A stretch of DNA of 64,000 bases from Heyndrickxia sporothermodurans (lineage in GTDB: Bacteria; Bacillota; Bacilli; Bacillales; Bacillaceae_C), in NCBI GenBank assembly GCA_018333075.1, contig BORH01000009.1:1-64000 (forward strand), given 5' to 3'. Under the pieces are notes generated by a model, which saw only the letters and a list, made by a program, of their open reading frames with translations, was not told where the DNA came from and made no database searches. How positions within the stretch are numbered: the stretch's first letter is position 1; the number at the start of each line of letters is the position of its first letter. Positions 1 to 7,931 of this stretch are shown here, piece by piece. The position numbers were made by a program, and so were the translations under genes.

Positions 1-1
1 A

Positions 2-52
2 TTAGCTGTAGACCGAATGAATGCTCAATTAAATCTACAACAAGCTGCTTAA
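2..52 (+). CDS. C-terminal end of an unidentified protein (partial)
   Basis: An open frame enters from the left edge and stops at TAA 50-52. Only 16 residues are visible, ending LNLQQAA. It could be the tail of a real gene, but the stretch is too short to identify and may be chance. No terminator follows it. Confidence 0.3.
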   Translation, partial: LAVDRMNAQLNLQQAA

Positions 53-110
53 ATTCAAAAATTTGAAGATATCTAAATTCTGTAGGATTGTGTTTCTTTA
101 AAATAATGAA

Positions 111-470
111 TTATGAAATTGATTCAAATATATAAAAAAATAACATATTTTTTACTTCATACTTTTTATAAGAAACGGTATTAGAGTTTTCTGTTTTTTT
201 ATAAAAATCATCTACCCCTTCCTCGCGTTCTTTTGAAGATTGAAATATATAAATCAAAAATTTTTTACCATCTAATTCATAGGAACTTGGTTTAACTCCA
301 TTTAGCTTCATTCCAAAAATACTCTTTTTGCTCGACTTTATTTCTTTTAGTATTATTTTTTGCTTTTTAAAAGTTGATAGGACTTGATTGACAGAGGCAT
401 CAGATTCAATTGAATGGCAAGCAGTTAATAACGATACGAGTACCATTAATAAAATAGTAAACCTTTTCAT
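111..470 (-). CDS. small predicted lipoprotein, unknown function
   Basis: The 119-residue product begins with a lipoprotein signal: a Lys/Arg start, a hydrophobic run and the lipobox LLTAC, with Cys at about residue 18. It should therefore be lipidated and anchored outside the membrane. The rest is lysine-rich and polar with no domain I recognise. An SD-like run (on the minus strand GAGGGAGG) lies just upstream of the ATG. The gene follows the 569-757 gene on the same strand after about 100 nt, so co-transcription is possible. Function unknown. Confidence 0.6.
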   Translation of the reverse strand: MKRFTILLMVLVSLLTACHSIESDASVNQVLSTFKKQKIILKEIKSSKKSIFGMKLNGVKPSSYELDGKKFLIYIFQSSKEREEGVDDFYKKTENSNTVSYKKYEVKNMLFFYIFESIS

Positions 471-568
471 TTTAGCCTCCCTCGTAAGTATTGTTTATAC
501 GTTACTTCGGGTCATTATCAAAGGATTTGACTATATTCAATCCTTAAATATACGCTTTCTGCTTCTTT

Positions 569-757
569 TTATTCCTCCGTATCAAGTTTATCCAATCGAT
601 CATTTAATTCCTTTAATTCTTTTTCTATCCCCTCAAGCTGAAGCTCAAGTGGTGAAAGGTTCCCTTTAACAAATTCAAGCTTTTCTAAATCATGCTGAAG
701 ACGTACATAGTCAGCCTTTAAATCTTGGATTTTATACTCAATTTCTTTTCTATTCAT
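569..757 (-). CDS. small coiled-coil protein, SE1832-like
   Basis: The product is 62 residues, very rich in Glu, Lys and Leu. It has heptad-like spacing (DLEKLEFVKGN, then IEKELKELNDRLDKLD), so two helices forming a coiled coil are expected. There is no signal peptide or membrane segment, so it is probably cytosolic. Length and the N-terminal pattern KADYVRLQHDLEKLE resemble the uncharacterised SE1832 family of Firmicutes; that assignment is from memory and moderate. No function is known. Confidence 0.6.
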   Translation of the reverse strand: MNRKEIEYKIQDLKADYVRLQHDLEKLEFVKGNLSPLELQLEGIEKELKELNDRLDKLDTEE

Positions 758-827
758 TTATAAACACCTCAATTATATTCTAATGTTAGAGTACCATATA
801 TGCATCTTTTTATGTTCGAGGTAAACG

Positions 828-1331
828 TCAAAGATTTTTCCATGAATAGGCAACTTCCACTATATCTGTGTCACCTATCAGCTTTTCCGCTATTAATTCT
901 CCACCGAGCTTTTCATAGAATCTTCTTGCCGAGTGATTGTCCTTTAATACCCATAACATGAATGACTGAAAACCTTTCTCTTTAAGAAACTCTACCACTT
1001 CATAAAACAACGATTTTCCTATTCCTTTTCCTTGATAAGCCTCAAGCATGTAGATGGTGTATAGCTCCCCATCAACCCCATATTTTTCTGTTCGTTCTTT
1101 CCCACATTCTGCAAACGCAACAATTTCTCCTTTAGCTGTTTCTGCTAGAAAGCATTGATAATTAACTGCCTTATTTTCTAGTCGTGGACGCCATTGCTCT
1201 AATACAGTTTCATATGTGCGTTTTTCAATAGTTTCCTTAGAAAATATTCCTTTGTATGTTGAAATCCAGCTTTCATAATGAACTGTTGCCAGTTGCTTAA
1301 TATCTTTAATTTCCCCAATACGTATATTCAT
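828..1331 (-). CDS. GNAT family N-acetyltransferase
   Basis: The 167-residue protein has the single GNAT fold. Motif A with the acetyl-CoA pyrophosphate loop is visible as QGKGIG (about residues 103-108), followed by a C-terminal segment SARRFYEKLGG typical of the family. It resembles the PaiA/YjgM-type small acetyltransferases, but the substrate cannot be told from sequence. It is a single gene, divergent from the LytTR gene at 1476, with about 145 nt between them holding both promoters. Confidence 0.85.
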   Translation of the reverse strand: MNIRIGEIKDIKQLATVHYESWISTYKGIFSKETIEKRTYETVLEQWRPRLENKAVNYQCFLAETAKGEIVAFAECGKERTEKYGVDGELYTIYMLEAYQGKGIGKSLFYEVVEFLKEKGFQSFMLWVLKDNHSARRFYEKLGGELIAEKLIGDTDIVEVAYSWKNL

Positions 1332-1475
1332 CGGATACCTCCCTCTTGTCTAATATGATATACTATTGATAGATTGTATGCGCATTCTTGGATGAGTTTT
1401 GTATAATAACATCATTCTACCATTTAATGGGCATTTTTTATTTTTTTGTAGAGATCATAGGAAGGTGAAAATCGC

Positions 1476-2126
1476 ATGGACCAACATACTGTTTCATCCA
1501 TAATGGAAGTAATCCAAGATTTAGTTCCAAAAGATACTTCCATTGCGATAACAAATGATAAACAATATATTTATTATCAGCCAAGTAGTCAAATAGATTT
1601 AAAAATAAAACCTGGTGACATTATTAGAGAAGGTACTGCTACATTTAAAGCCTTATCTGTTCAACAAAGGATATCTGATTATATTGATAAAAATGTGCTT
1701 GGCACTTCCTATTTTGGAATGTCCGTACCAATAGTAGATGGAAATAAATTAAGAGGCTGTGTAACAGCGATTTTGCCAAGAAAGCCTTTATCATTTCCTA
1801 CATCGTTTCTGACCGTTAAAGCAAATGATCGTTGGCTGCCAGTCCCTTTTAAGGAAATAATGTATTTAGAAGCACAAAGCAGAAAAACAAATGTTCATAC
1901 CTCTACTAATGTCGGCACTCATAAATTTAATTTAACAGAATTAGAGTTTTATTTACCGAAGGATATCTTTATTAGATGCCATCGTTCATACATTGTTAAT
2001 ATTGACTTTATCTCAGAAATCCAGCCTGACTCACATTCTACCTTTTTACTTATTATGAAGGACGGGACAAGGGTTCCAGTTAGTCAAACCTATGCCAGTC
2101 AATTTCGTAAAATTCTCTGTTTCTAA
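1476..2126 (+). CDS. LytTR-family transcriptional regulator
   Basis: The C-terminal half (about residues 112-214) is a LytTR DNA-binding domain: it shows the usual EIMYLEAQSRKT entry, FIRCHRSYIVN and the terminal GTRVPVSQTY segment. The N-terminal 105 residues look like a PAS/GAF-type sensory region rather than a receiver, because the receiver Asp/Lys pattern is absent. It is therefore a one-component regulator with an unknown ligand. A good SD (GGAAGGTG) precedes the ATG. It lies 200 nt upstream of, and in the same direction as, the CoA-transferase gene, which suggests local control; that link is inference. Confidence 0.85.
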   Translation: MDQHTVSSIMEVIQDLVPKDTSIAITNDKQYIYYQPSSQIDLKIKPGDIIREGTATFKALSVQQRISDYIDKNVLGTSYFGMSVPIVDGNKLRGCVTAILPRKPLSFPTSFLTVKANDRWLPVPFKEIMYLEAQSRKTNVHTSTNVGTHKFNLTELEFYLPKDIFIRCHRSYIVNIDFISEIQPDSHSTFLLIMKDGTRVPVSQTYASQFRKILCF

Positions 2127-2155
2127 CAGCTTGCATATACTGCAAGTTGTTTTTT
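2126..2155 (+). terminator. Rho-independent terminator of the LytTR gene
   Basis: ACAGCTTGCA and TGCAAGTTGT form a 10-bp stem (one G-T pair) with a 5-nt loop, followed by a run of T. It starts inside the stop codon. Confidence 0.8.
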
Positions 2156-2201
2156 ATTTTAATAAATTTGGCTGTCATTCAATTCCGTCCTCTTTTATTT
2201 C

Positions 2202-2222
2202 TTTCTGTCTTATGTACAGAAA
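2202..2222. promoter_or_regulatory. dyad TTTCTGT-N7-ACAGAAA upstream of the CoA-transferase gene
   Basis: There is a perfect 7-7-7 inverted repeat about 100 nt before the start of the CoA-transferase gene and after the LytTR terminator. It is operator-like and could be a regulator site, possibly for the neighbouring LytTR protein. The protein that binds is unknown. Confidence 0.35.
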
Positions 2223-2323
2223 ATTCTGCTTAAAACCACATTAAAGCCTTTTCATCCGCAAACTAATGAACAACCATTCATTTATTGATAGAATTTTTAA
2301 AAAGAAACTAAAAGGTGAAGACA

Positions 2324-3838
2324 ATGGATATTAATATTTCGAAATATATTAGAAATTCTAACTTGACTGACCGAATTGTAACAGCCAAAGAAGCAGCATC
2401 ATGGATAAAGGACGGAATGACATTAGGCTTAAGTGGATTTACTCGAGCTGGAGATGCAAAAGCTGTACCAACTGCATTAGTGGAAAGAGCAAAAGAAGAA
2501 GATCTAAAGGTAAATGTATTTACTGGAGCATCCTTAGGTTCGGATGTTGACAAATTAATGGCAGAAGTAGGAATGATTCATAAACGTATGCCATTCCAAG
2601 CTGATAAAACGATGCGCAGTAAAATCAATCATGGAGAAATGCTCTTTGTTGATCAACATTTATCACACATGGCTGAAGCAATCCGTGCGGATGTGTTAAA
2701 CCCTATTGATTACGCGATTGTGGAAGCGATTTCAATCGCAGAGGATGGAATGATTATCCCGACTACCTCTGTTGGTAATTCTTCCATTTTTGTCGAAAAG
2801 GCAAAGCGTGTAATTGTTGAAATTAATACCGCTCAACCGGAAACACTAGTAGGACTTCATGACATTTATGAATCAGGAAACCAGGGTGATCGTGACCCAA
2901 TTTTAATAAAAAATGTTGATGATCGGATCGGTTCAATCGGCATTCCAGTAGATAAGGAGAAAATTGTTGGAATTGTATTTACCCATCAACTTGATTCTGC
3001 TTCTACGATTGTGCCTCCAGATGAGGAAACTCAAATTATGGCGAACCATTTAATATCTTTCCTGAAAAAAGAAGTTGATGCTGGAAGACTAACAAATAAA
3101 CTAGCACCATTGCAATCAGGAATTGGATCTGTTGCTAATGCCGTATTACACGGGCTTGTTGAATCGGATTTTACAGACTTGGAAGTATATTCAGAAGTAT
3201 TGCAGGATGCGGTCTTCGATTTAATCGATGCCGGAAAAGTTCGCTTTGCTTCTTGTTGCTCCATTACATTATCAGAAGAAAAAATGAACCAGGTCTATCC
3301 TAATCTTCAAAAATATAAAGATCGCTTAGTGTTAAGACCACAGGAAATTTCAAATCATCCTGAAGTAATCCGTCGTTTAGGGCTAATCTCAATTAACACT
3401 GCTTTAGAGGTTGATATTTATGGTAATGTGAATTCTACACATGTTCGTGGTACACATATGATGAATGGAATTGGAGGTTCAGGTGACTTTGCCAGAAATT
3501 CTCGCTTAGCCATTTTCGTTACAAAGTCTATTGCAAAAAACGGTGACATTTCTAGCATCGTCCCTTTTGTCTCACATGTCGACCATACGGAGCATGATGT
3601 TGATGTTATTGTAACTGAACAAGGCTATGCAGATTTACGAGGACTGGCCCCCATTGAGCGTGTTCCTCTTATCATTGAAAACTGTGTCCACCCATCTTAT
3701 CGTGAACAGCTTCGTGAATACTTTGAAGAGGCAAAACAAAAAGGCGGTCAAACACCACACATCCTTGAAAAAGCATTGTCTTGGCATATTAATTATGAGA
3801 AAAATGGTACGATGCGCCAGCTAGTTGAAAAAAGATAA
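2324..3838 (+). CDS. acetyl-CoA hydrolase / succinate:acetate CoA-transferase family
   Basis: The 504-residue protein matches the class I CoA-transferases of the AarC/Cat1/acetyl-CoA hydrolase group, which move CoA between acetyl-CoA or succinyl-CoA and free acids. The glutamate that forms the acyl-enzyme is expected in VYSEVLQD, and the glycine-rich GIGGSGDFARN and the FVSHVDHTEHDV/TEQGYADLRGLAP segments are characteristic. Hydrolase and transferase cannot be separated by eye; the SHVDHTEHDV motif favours the succinate transferase branch. ATG 2324 is chosen over GTG 2315 because the SD AAAGGTGAAG covers the latter. It follows the LytTR regulator gene. Confidence 0.9.
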   Translation: MDINISKYIRNSNLTDRIVTAKEAASWIKDGMTLGLSGFTRAGDAKAVPTALVERAKEEDLKVNVFTGASLGSDVDKLMAEVGMIHKRMPFQADKTMRSKINHGEMLFVDQHLSHMAEAIRADVLNPIDYAIVEAISIAEDGMIIPTTSVGNSSIFVEKAKRVIVEINTAQPETLVGLHDIYESGNQGDRDPILIKNVDDRIGSIGIPVDKEKIVGIVFTHQLDSASTIVPPDEETQIMANHLISFLKKEVDAGRLTNKLAPLQSGIGSVANAVLHGLVESDFTDLEVYSEVLQDAVFDLIDAGKVRFASCCSITLSEEKMNQVYPNLQKYKDRLVLRPQEISNHPEVIRRLGLISINTALEVDIYGNVNSTHVRGTHMMNGIGGSGDFARNSRLAIFVTKSIAKNGDISSIVPFVSHVDHTEHDVDVIVTEQGYADLRGLAPIERVPLIIENCVHPSYREQLREYFEEAKQKGGQTPHILEKALSWHINYEKNGTMRQLVEKR

Positions 3839-3839
3839 A

Positions 3840-3895
3840 TTCCCATTAAGAAAATTGAAGTATCGAAGGACTTCCTTTCGATACTTCAATGGGAA
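3840..3895. terminator. long imperfect hairpin after the CoA-transferase gene
   Basis: A 13-bp stem (3855-3867 with 3877-3889) is flanked by a second pairing, TTCCCAT with ATGGGAA. There is no T-run, so it may be an mRNA 3'-end stabiliser rather than a simple intrinsic terminator. Confidence 0.5.
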
Positions 3896-3952
3896 ATAGC
3901 CAACAAAAATAATACGAGACTTATCTATGGCTTTTTTATTAATCATACCAAC

Positions 3953-4009
3953 AAAAAAGAGACACCCTATGCGTAAAGCGTTAACCACTTAACAGGATTG
4001 CCTCTTTTT
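3953..4009 (-). terminator. terminator of tcyP
   Basis: On the minus strand AAAAAGAGGCA pairs with TGTCTCTTTTTT across a loop holding a second small GTTAA/TTAAC hairpin. The run of T follows. Confidence 0.65.
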
Positions 4010-4015
4010 CATTCA

Positions 4016-5398
4016 TTATGCTTCTACTGTTTTAGCTTGATGATACACCTCTGTATCTAGTTCACCTGTAACCTTACTCGTTAATATCCCTGATGTCATA
4101 CTTCCACTAACATTTAAAGCTGTACGTCCCATATCAATTAATGGCTCTACTGAAATTAGAAGACCAACAATGGCTATTGGAAGATTCATCACTGATAAAA
4201 CGATTAATGCTGCAAATGTAGCTCCTCCACCAACACCTGCAACCCCAAAAGAGCTAATTGCCACAACTATTATAAGTGTGAAAATAAATGATGGATCAGT
4301 CGGATTAATACCAGCAGATGGAGCAACCATGATAGCTAGCATAGCTGGGTATATTCCTGCACATCCATTTTGCCCGATAGATAGACCGAAAGAACCTGCG
4401 AAGTTAGCAATCCCTTCAGAAACGCCAAAATCATTCGTTTGTGTTTTAATATTCAATGGCAATGCACCTGCACTTGAACGTGAGGTAAATGCAAAGGTTA
4501 ACGTTGGTAGTGCTTTTTTTACATATTTCACTGGACTTAGCTTCGCAAGTGAAATTAATAATAGATGGACGATAAACATCACAATTAAAGCCACATAAGA
4601 AGCAATAACAAATTTCCCCAGTCTCGCAATCGCTCCATAATCACTTGTAGCCATTACCTTTGTAATGAGCGCAAGGACACCGTATGGAGTTAAACGTAGA
4701 ATAAGTGTTACAATCCTCATAATAACCGCATACAAGGTATCGATAATTTTAGCAAAGAATTCTCCTTGCTCAGGATTTTTACGTTTTACACCAAGGAATG
4801 CAACCCCAACAAACGCTGCAAAAATAACAACCGCAATCGTAGAAGTAGGACGTGCACCTGTTAAGTCCTGGAATGGATTACTTGGTAATAATTCAATAAT
4901 TTGCTGTGGAATGGTCATATCTTTAACACCTGTGACCTTTTCCTGTAAAAGTGCATTACGAGCTGCCTCTGCTTCTCCTTGAGAAAGATGGATTCCGTCT
5001 AAATGGAAGCTTAATGCTGAACCAATACCAATTGCTGCGGAAATCGCAGTTGTCCCCAATAAAATCCCAATTACTAAAAAGCTAATTTTTCCTAGGTTTT
5101 TAGTTAATTTTAATTTTGTAAATGCTCCAACGATTGAAATGAAAACAAGTGGCATTACCACCATTTGTAATAGCTTCACATAACCGCTTCCTACAATGTT
5201 AAACCAATCTATCGTATTATTCGTAACTTCGGATGTTGTCCCGTATATAAGATGGATAATAAAGCCAAAGACAATACCTAACCCCAAGCCAGCGAATACA
5301 CGTTTTGAAAAAGAAACATGCTTCTTCTGCATGATAAATAAACCGATCATCAATAAAAGGAGTACCACTATATTGATAATAATAAACAAAGTATTCAC
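4016..5398 (-). CDS. tcyP: L-cystine symporter TcyP
   Basis: This is a 460-residue DAACS-family (glutamate-type) symporter with about eight membrane helices. It follows B. subtilis TcyP closely over its whole length: KHVSFSKRVFAGLG near the N-terminus, SNPFQDLTGARPTST in the middle, and TFAFTSRSSAGALPLNI with GIANFAGSFGLSIGQNGCAG in the substrate hairpin region. It should import cystine with Na+ or H+. The start has a strong SD (AAAGGGGGA). In B. subtilis the gene is repressed by CymR when cysteine is plentiful, and a candidate site overlaps the promoter here. It is a single transcription unit with its own terminator. Confidence 0.93.
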   Translation of the reverse strand: MNTLFIIINIVVLLLLMIGLFIMQKKHVSFSKRVFAGLGLGIVFGFIIHLIYGTTSEVTNNTIDWFNIVGSGYVKLLQMVVMPLVFISIVGAFTKLKLTKNLGKISFLVIGILLGTTAISAAIGIGSALSFHLDGIHLSQGEAEAARNALLQEKVTGVKDMTIPQQIIELLPSNPFQDLTGARPTSTIAVVIFAAFVGVAFLGVKRKNPEQGEFFAKIIDTLYAVIMRIVTLILRLTPYGVLALITKVMATSDYGAIARLGKFVIASYVALIVMFIVHLLLISLAKLSPVKYVKKALPTLTFAFTSRSSAGALPLNIKTQTNDFGVSEGIANFAGSFGLSIGQNGCAGIYPAMLAIMVAPSAGINPTDPSFIFTLIIVVAISSFGVAGVGGGATFAALIVLSVMNLPIAIVGLLISVEPLIDMGRTALNVSGSMTSGILTSKVTGELDTEVYHQAKTVEA

Positions 5399-5440
5399 TT
5401 TAATCCCCCTTTAGTAAATTAAAATATTAATGCAAGCATC

Positions 5441-5469
5441 ACTATATTACAATTAATCCAATGAGTCAA
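5441..5469 (-). promoter_or_regulatory. sigma-A type promoter of tcyP
   Basis: On the minus strand TTGACT (5464-5469) is separated by 17 nt from TATAGT (5441-5446), about 45 nt before the tcyP start codon. Confidence 0.65.
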
Positions 5470-5480
5470 GTAGGAATTAC
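5452..5480. promoter_or_regulatory. candidate CymR-like operator over the tcyP -35 region
   Basis: AATCC (5455-5459) and GGAATT (5473-5478) form a spaced inverted repeat across the -35 box. CymR sites contain GGAATT, but the match to the published consensus is incomplete, so this is inference from position and from known control of tcyP. Confidence 0.3.
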
Positions 5481-5610
5481 TATAATAATAGATTTTTTTA
5501 TTATATGTTCCATTACTCCATCTATGATACTTAGAACAAAAAAATTTATTGGGAACTAAAACGCTTTAGAATTCGTAAATATGATAAAAGAAAATTAGGA
5601 GGTGGAAAGC

Positions 5611-6024
5611 TTGAATTCCGCATACTTTTTTATGTTTGCTGTTATCATCGCTGTACTTGGAATTGCTGTTAATTTTAAAATTCATATTGAAAAATTAAAG
5701 GAAGATCCTTCAAGAAGTGGCAGCATTCAATCAAAATTTTTTATCGGTGTTGCATTAGTTGAAGCAATCCCCATCATTTTAGTTGTAATCGGATTTACAA
5801 AGTTAACTACGGTTTCTAGCTTCAATGAAATATTACTACCAGGTATTATCACCATCATAACCGCGTTATTTGGGATTCTATTTGTATTTTTACAATCAAA
5901 AGTTGATGTAACAAAGGCATCCAAGGGAGTTATCAATACTTTTACTTATATTGGAATTATGCTGATAATGGCTTTTCCGATTATTGCTATCGTTAGTATG
6001 ATGACAATGCTTAATGGCGGTTAA
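5611..6024 (+). CDS. four-helix protein with duplicated ATP-synthase-c-like hairpins, uncharacterised
   Basis: The product is about 137 residues with four membrane helices. Residues from about 27 to 62 align without gaps to the loop and second helix of the F-type ATP synthase c subunit: a polar loop with an invariant-position Pro, then FIGVALVEAIPI, where the Glu falls on the proton-binding carboxylate. The second half repeats the pattern (YIGIMLIMAFPIIAI) with Met in place of Glu, so it looks like a fused double hairpin, as in V-type proteolipids. The first helix lacks the GxGxG packing motif. No ATPase genes are nearby. TTG 5611 is chosen because AGGAGGTG ends 6 nt before it; GTG 5602 lies inside the SD. 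Function unknown. Confidence 0.75.
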   Translation: MNSAYFFMFAVIIAVLGIAVNFKIHIEKLKEDPSRSGSIQSKFFIGVALVEAIPIILVVIGFTKLTTVSSFNEILLPGIITIITALFGILFVFLQSKVDVTKASKGVINTFTYIGIMLIMAFPIIAIVSMMTMLNGG

Positions 6025-6032
6025 TAAAGACT

Positions 6033-6058
6033 AGCCCCTCTTATTGTGAAGAGGGGCT
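6033..6058. terminator. bidirectional hairpin between convergent genes
   Basis: AGCCCCTCTT and AAGAGGGGCT form a perfect 10-bp stem between the proteolipid-like gene and the nucleotidase gene. The T-run is weak on both sides. Confidence 0.6.
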
Positions 6059-6064
6059 GAATAC

Positions 6065-7636
6065 TTAATATATTACCTTCCAATTGTGATTGACAGTTGC
6101 TTTAACGACCCTTTTCTCTAAAATATAATTAGCAATCAGCTCTGAAACATCTGTAGGGATATCTTTAATGACAGGCTTATCCTTATACATAAAATAATCT
6201 CCGCCGCCCCCTGCACGGTAATTATTCATTACTACATCATATTCTTTATTAGGCTCTATAGGGCTTCCCTTATATTCAAGCTTGACAATACGGTCCCCAA
6301 TAGGTCTTCTAATGTCGATGATATACTCAATTCCTTCCCACATATCATAATTGAAATGCTGAGGCTTTGGAGTTGTAAAAGATGGATTTACCTCTATTTC
6401 ACCGCCATTATATTGCTGAAAATAAGATGCTGATCTTTCAAGCCCTTCTTTTATATCATTACCAGTAATTCGAATCACCTTTAACGTATTTGGATAGATG
6501 TAATTGGATACGACACCACGCATAGTTACATGCTCGGTTAATCCTGGTGACTGATTATCAAAGAGTGCAGTGTTCGAAATATCTACATCGGCGATTTCCA
6601 TTTGAACATGATTAATAAATTCAATCAATGCATTGTCATTTGTTCTTATGTGCATCGGATCTTTTACAACCATATCCCCTTCAATTTTACCTATCGGCTG
6701 ATCCAACCATTCTTGTGTTGCTTGTTCGTACTCCTTAACAATTTCTAAAAGTGCTTGATCTGCTTCTACACCTGCTACAGATATCAGCTCTGAAGCTTTA
6801 TCAATACATTTCCATGCTCCATCTTGCTTTTCAATAGTTAAAGAAACCTTCCCCAAACATATACCATTATTACCTGGTTGAACAACAATCACACCATTGA
6901 TCATATTGCCAGCAATTTGACGATGTTGATGACCTGTTAAAAAAACATCTATTCCTTCTACTTCATGGCAAATTTGGTACCCTTGGTTCTCACCAGTTAA
7001 TACTTCTGTCGGTTCTCCTGTTTCAAGATCGCGTTCAAATCCGCCATGATAAGAAACAATCACTAAATCTACTTGTTTATCATTACGTAAAAACTTCACC
7101 CATTTCTTCGTAACAGTAACAGCATCTACAAATTCCATACCTTCAATGTTCTCTGGCTGTTCCCAATTAGGTATGTAAGGAGTCGTTAAACCTAGAATAC
7201 CGATCTTAACACCATTTATCTCTTTTATTAAATAAGGCTGTCCGAAGTATGGCTCACCCGTTTCCTTATTAAGAATATTCGCTGACATCCAAGGGAAATG
7301 AGATTCCTTTACTGCTTTTGCTAAAATATCCTTCCCATAATTAAATTCATGATTTCCAAAGACTGCCACATCATATTGAAGCTCATTTGCTAATAGAATC
7401 ATTGGATTTGGCCTTTCATGATTAATTCGTGCATAATGATAGGTTAATGGCGTTCCTTGAATTAAATCTCCATTATCTATTAAAAGGACGTTTTCATTAT
7501 TCTTTCTTTCATTTTTTATTAGTGTTGCTATTTTTCCTAAGCCAACATCTGCCTCTTTATTCGTACCATAATTAATTGGAAATACATTCCCATGAACATC
7601 ACTAGTTTCTAATATTATAAGCTTCATTTGAGTCAT
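6065..7636 (-). CDS. bifunctional metallophosphatase / 5'-nucleotidase family protein
   Basis: The 523-residue protein has the two-domain plan of the UshA/5'-nucleotidase family. The N-terminal metallophosphoesterase domain shows SDVHG, GDLIQGTP, GNHEFNYG and GHQHRQ metal-ligand motifs; the C-terminal substrate domain shows RAGGGGDYF. It should hydrolyse phosphate from nucleotides or cyclic nucleotides. There is no signal peptide, so unlike periplasmic UshA it is probably cytosolic, like B. subtilis YunD. The start is set at the ATG preceded by GGAAGGA; an upstream ATG at 7684 would lack an SD. It is divergent from the phnD-like gene, and a possible PhoP box lies between them. Confidence 0.88.
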   Translation of the reverse strand: MTQMKLIILETSDVHGNVFPINYGTNKEADVGLGKIATLIKNERKNNENVLLIDNGDLIQGTPLTYHYARINHERPNPMILLANELQYDVAVFGNHEFNYGKDILAKAVKESHFPWMSANILNKETGEPYFGQPYLIKEINGVKIGILGLTTPYIPNWEQPENIEGMEFVDAVTVTKKWVKFLRNDKQVDLVIVSYHGGFERDLETGEPTEVLTGENQGYQICHEVEGIDVFLTGHQHRQIAGNMINGVIVVQPGNNGICLGKVSLTIEKQDGAWKCIDKASELISVAGVEADQALLEIVKEYEQATQEWLDQPIGKIEGDMVVKDPMHIRTNDNALIEFINHVQMEIADVDISNTALFDNQSPGLTEHVTMRGVVSNYIYPNTLKVIRITGNDIKEGLERSASYFQQYNGGEIEVNPSFTTPKPQHFNYDMWEGIEYIIDIRRPIGDRIVKLEYKGSPIEPNKEYDVVMNNYRAGGGGDYFMYKDKPVIKDIPTDVSELIANYILEKRVVKATVNHNWKVIY

Positions 7637-7774
7637 TTTATTAATCCTTCCCAAAAACGTTTTTCTTCCTATATTATAAACCATAATTTTTATCTCTCTA
7701 CTAAAATTTCAATCTACATAAAACCGTAAATTTTTTTAGTATTTTCAAATAATATAATGGAAAATTTCGATTTT

Positions 7775-7802
7775 TTAACATAAATTTAACATGACCTTTA
7801 TA
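7775..7802. promoter_or_regulatory. candidate PhoP box (TTAACA direct repeats)
   Basis: TTAACA at 7775 and again at 7786 are followed by TTTATA at 7797, all 11 nt apart (5-nt spacers). This is the spacing of PhoP recognition repeats in Bacillus. A fourth, weaker repeat (TAAATA) falls at 7808. The site is between the divergent nucleotidase and phnD-like genes, so phosphate starvation could control either. No footprint is known. Confidence 0.45.
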
Positions 7803-7931
7803 CTACTTAAATAATTGACATTTAATTTCAAAAAATTTCATAGGAACGAAATTTTCTTATTTCAATTATAGTAAAAATATTATATGCTTAAAGCGTATTC
7901 AAAAAAAACTTATATATTTGGAGGTACATGT

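Noticed and set aside
388-669. Plus-strand frame of 93 codons
   Set aside because: It lies antisense to the lipoprotein and coiled-coil genes, has no SD, and its hydrophobic runs are complements of those genes.
4170-4982. Two plus-strand frames inside tcyP
   Set aside because: They are shadows of the cystine symporter on the opposite strand and have no start signals.
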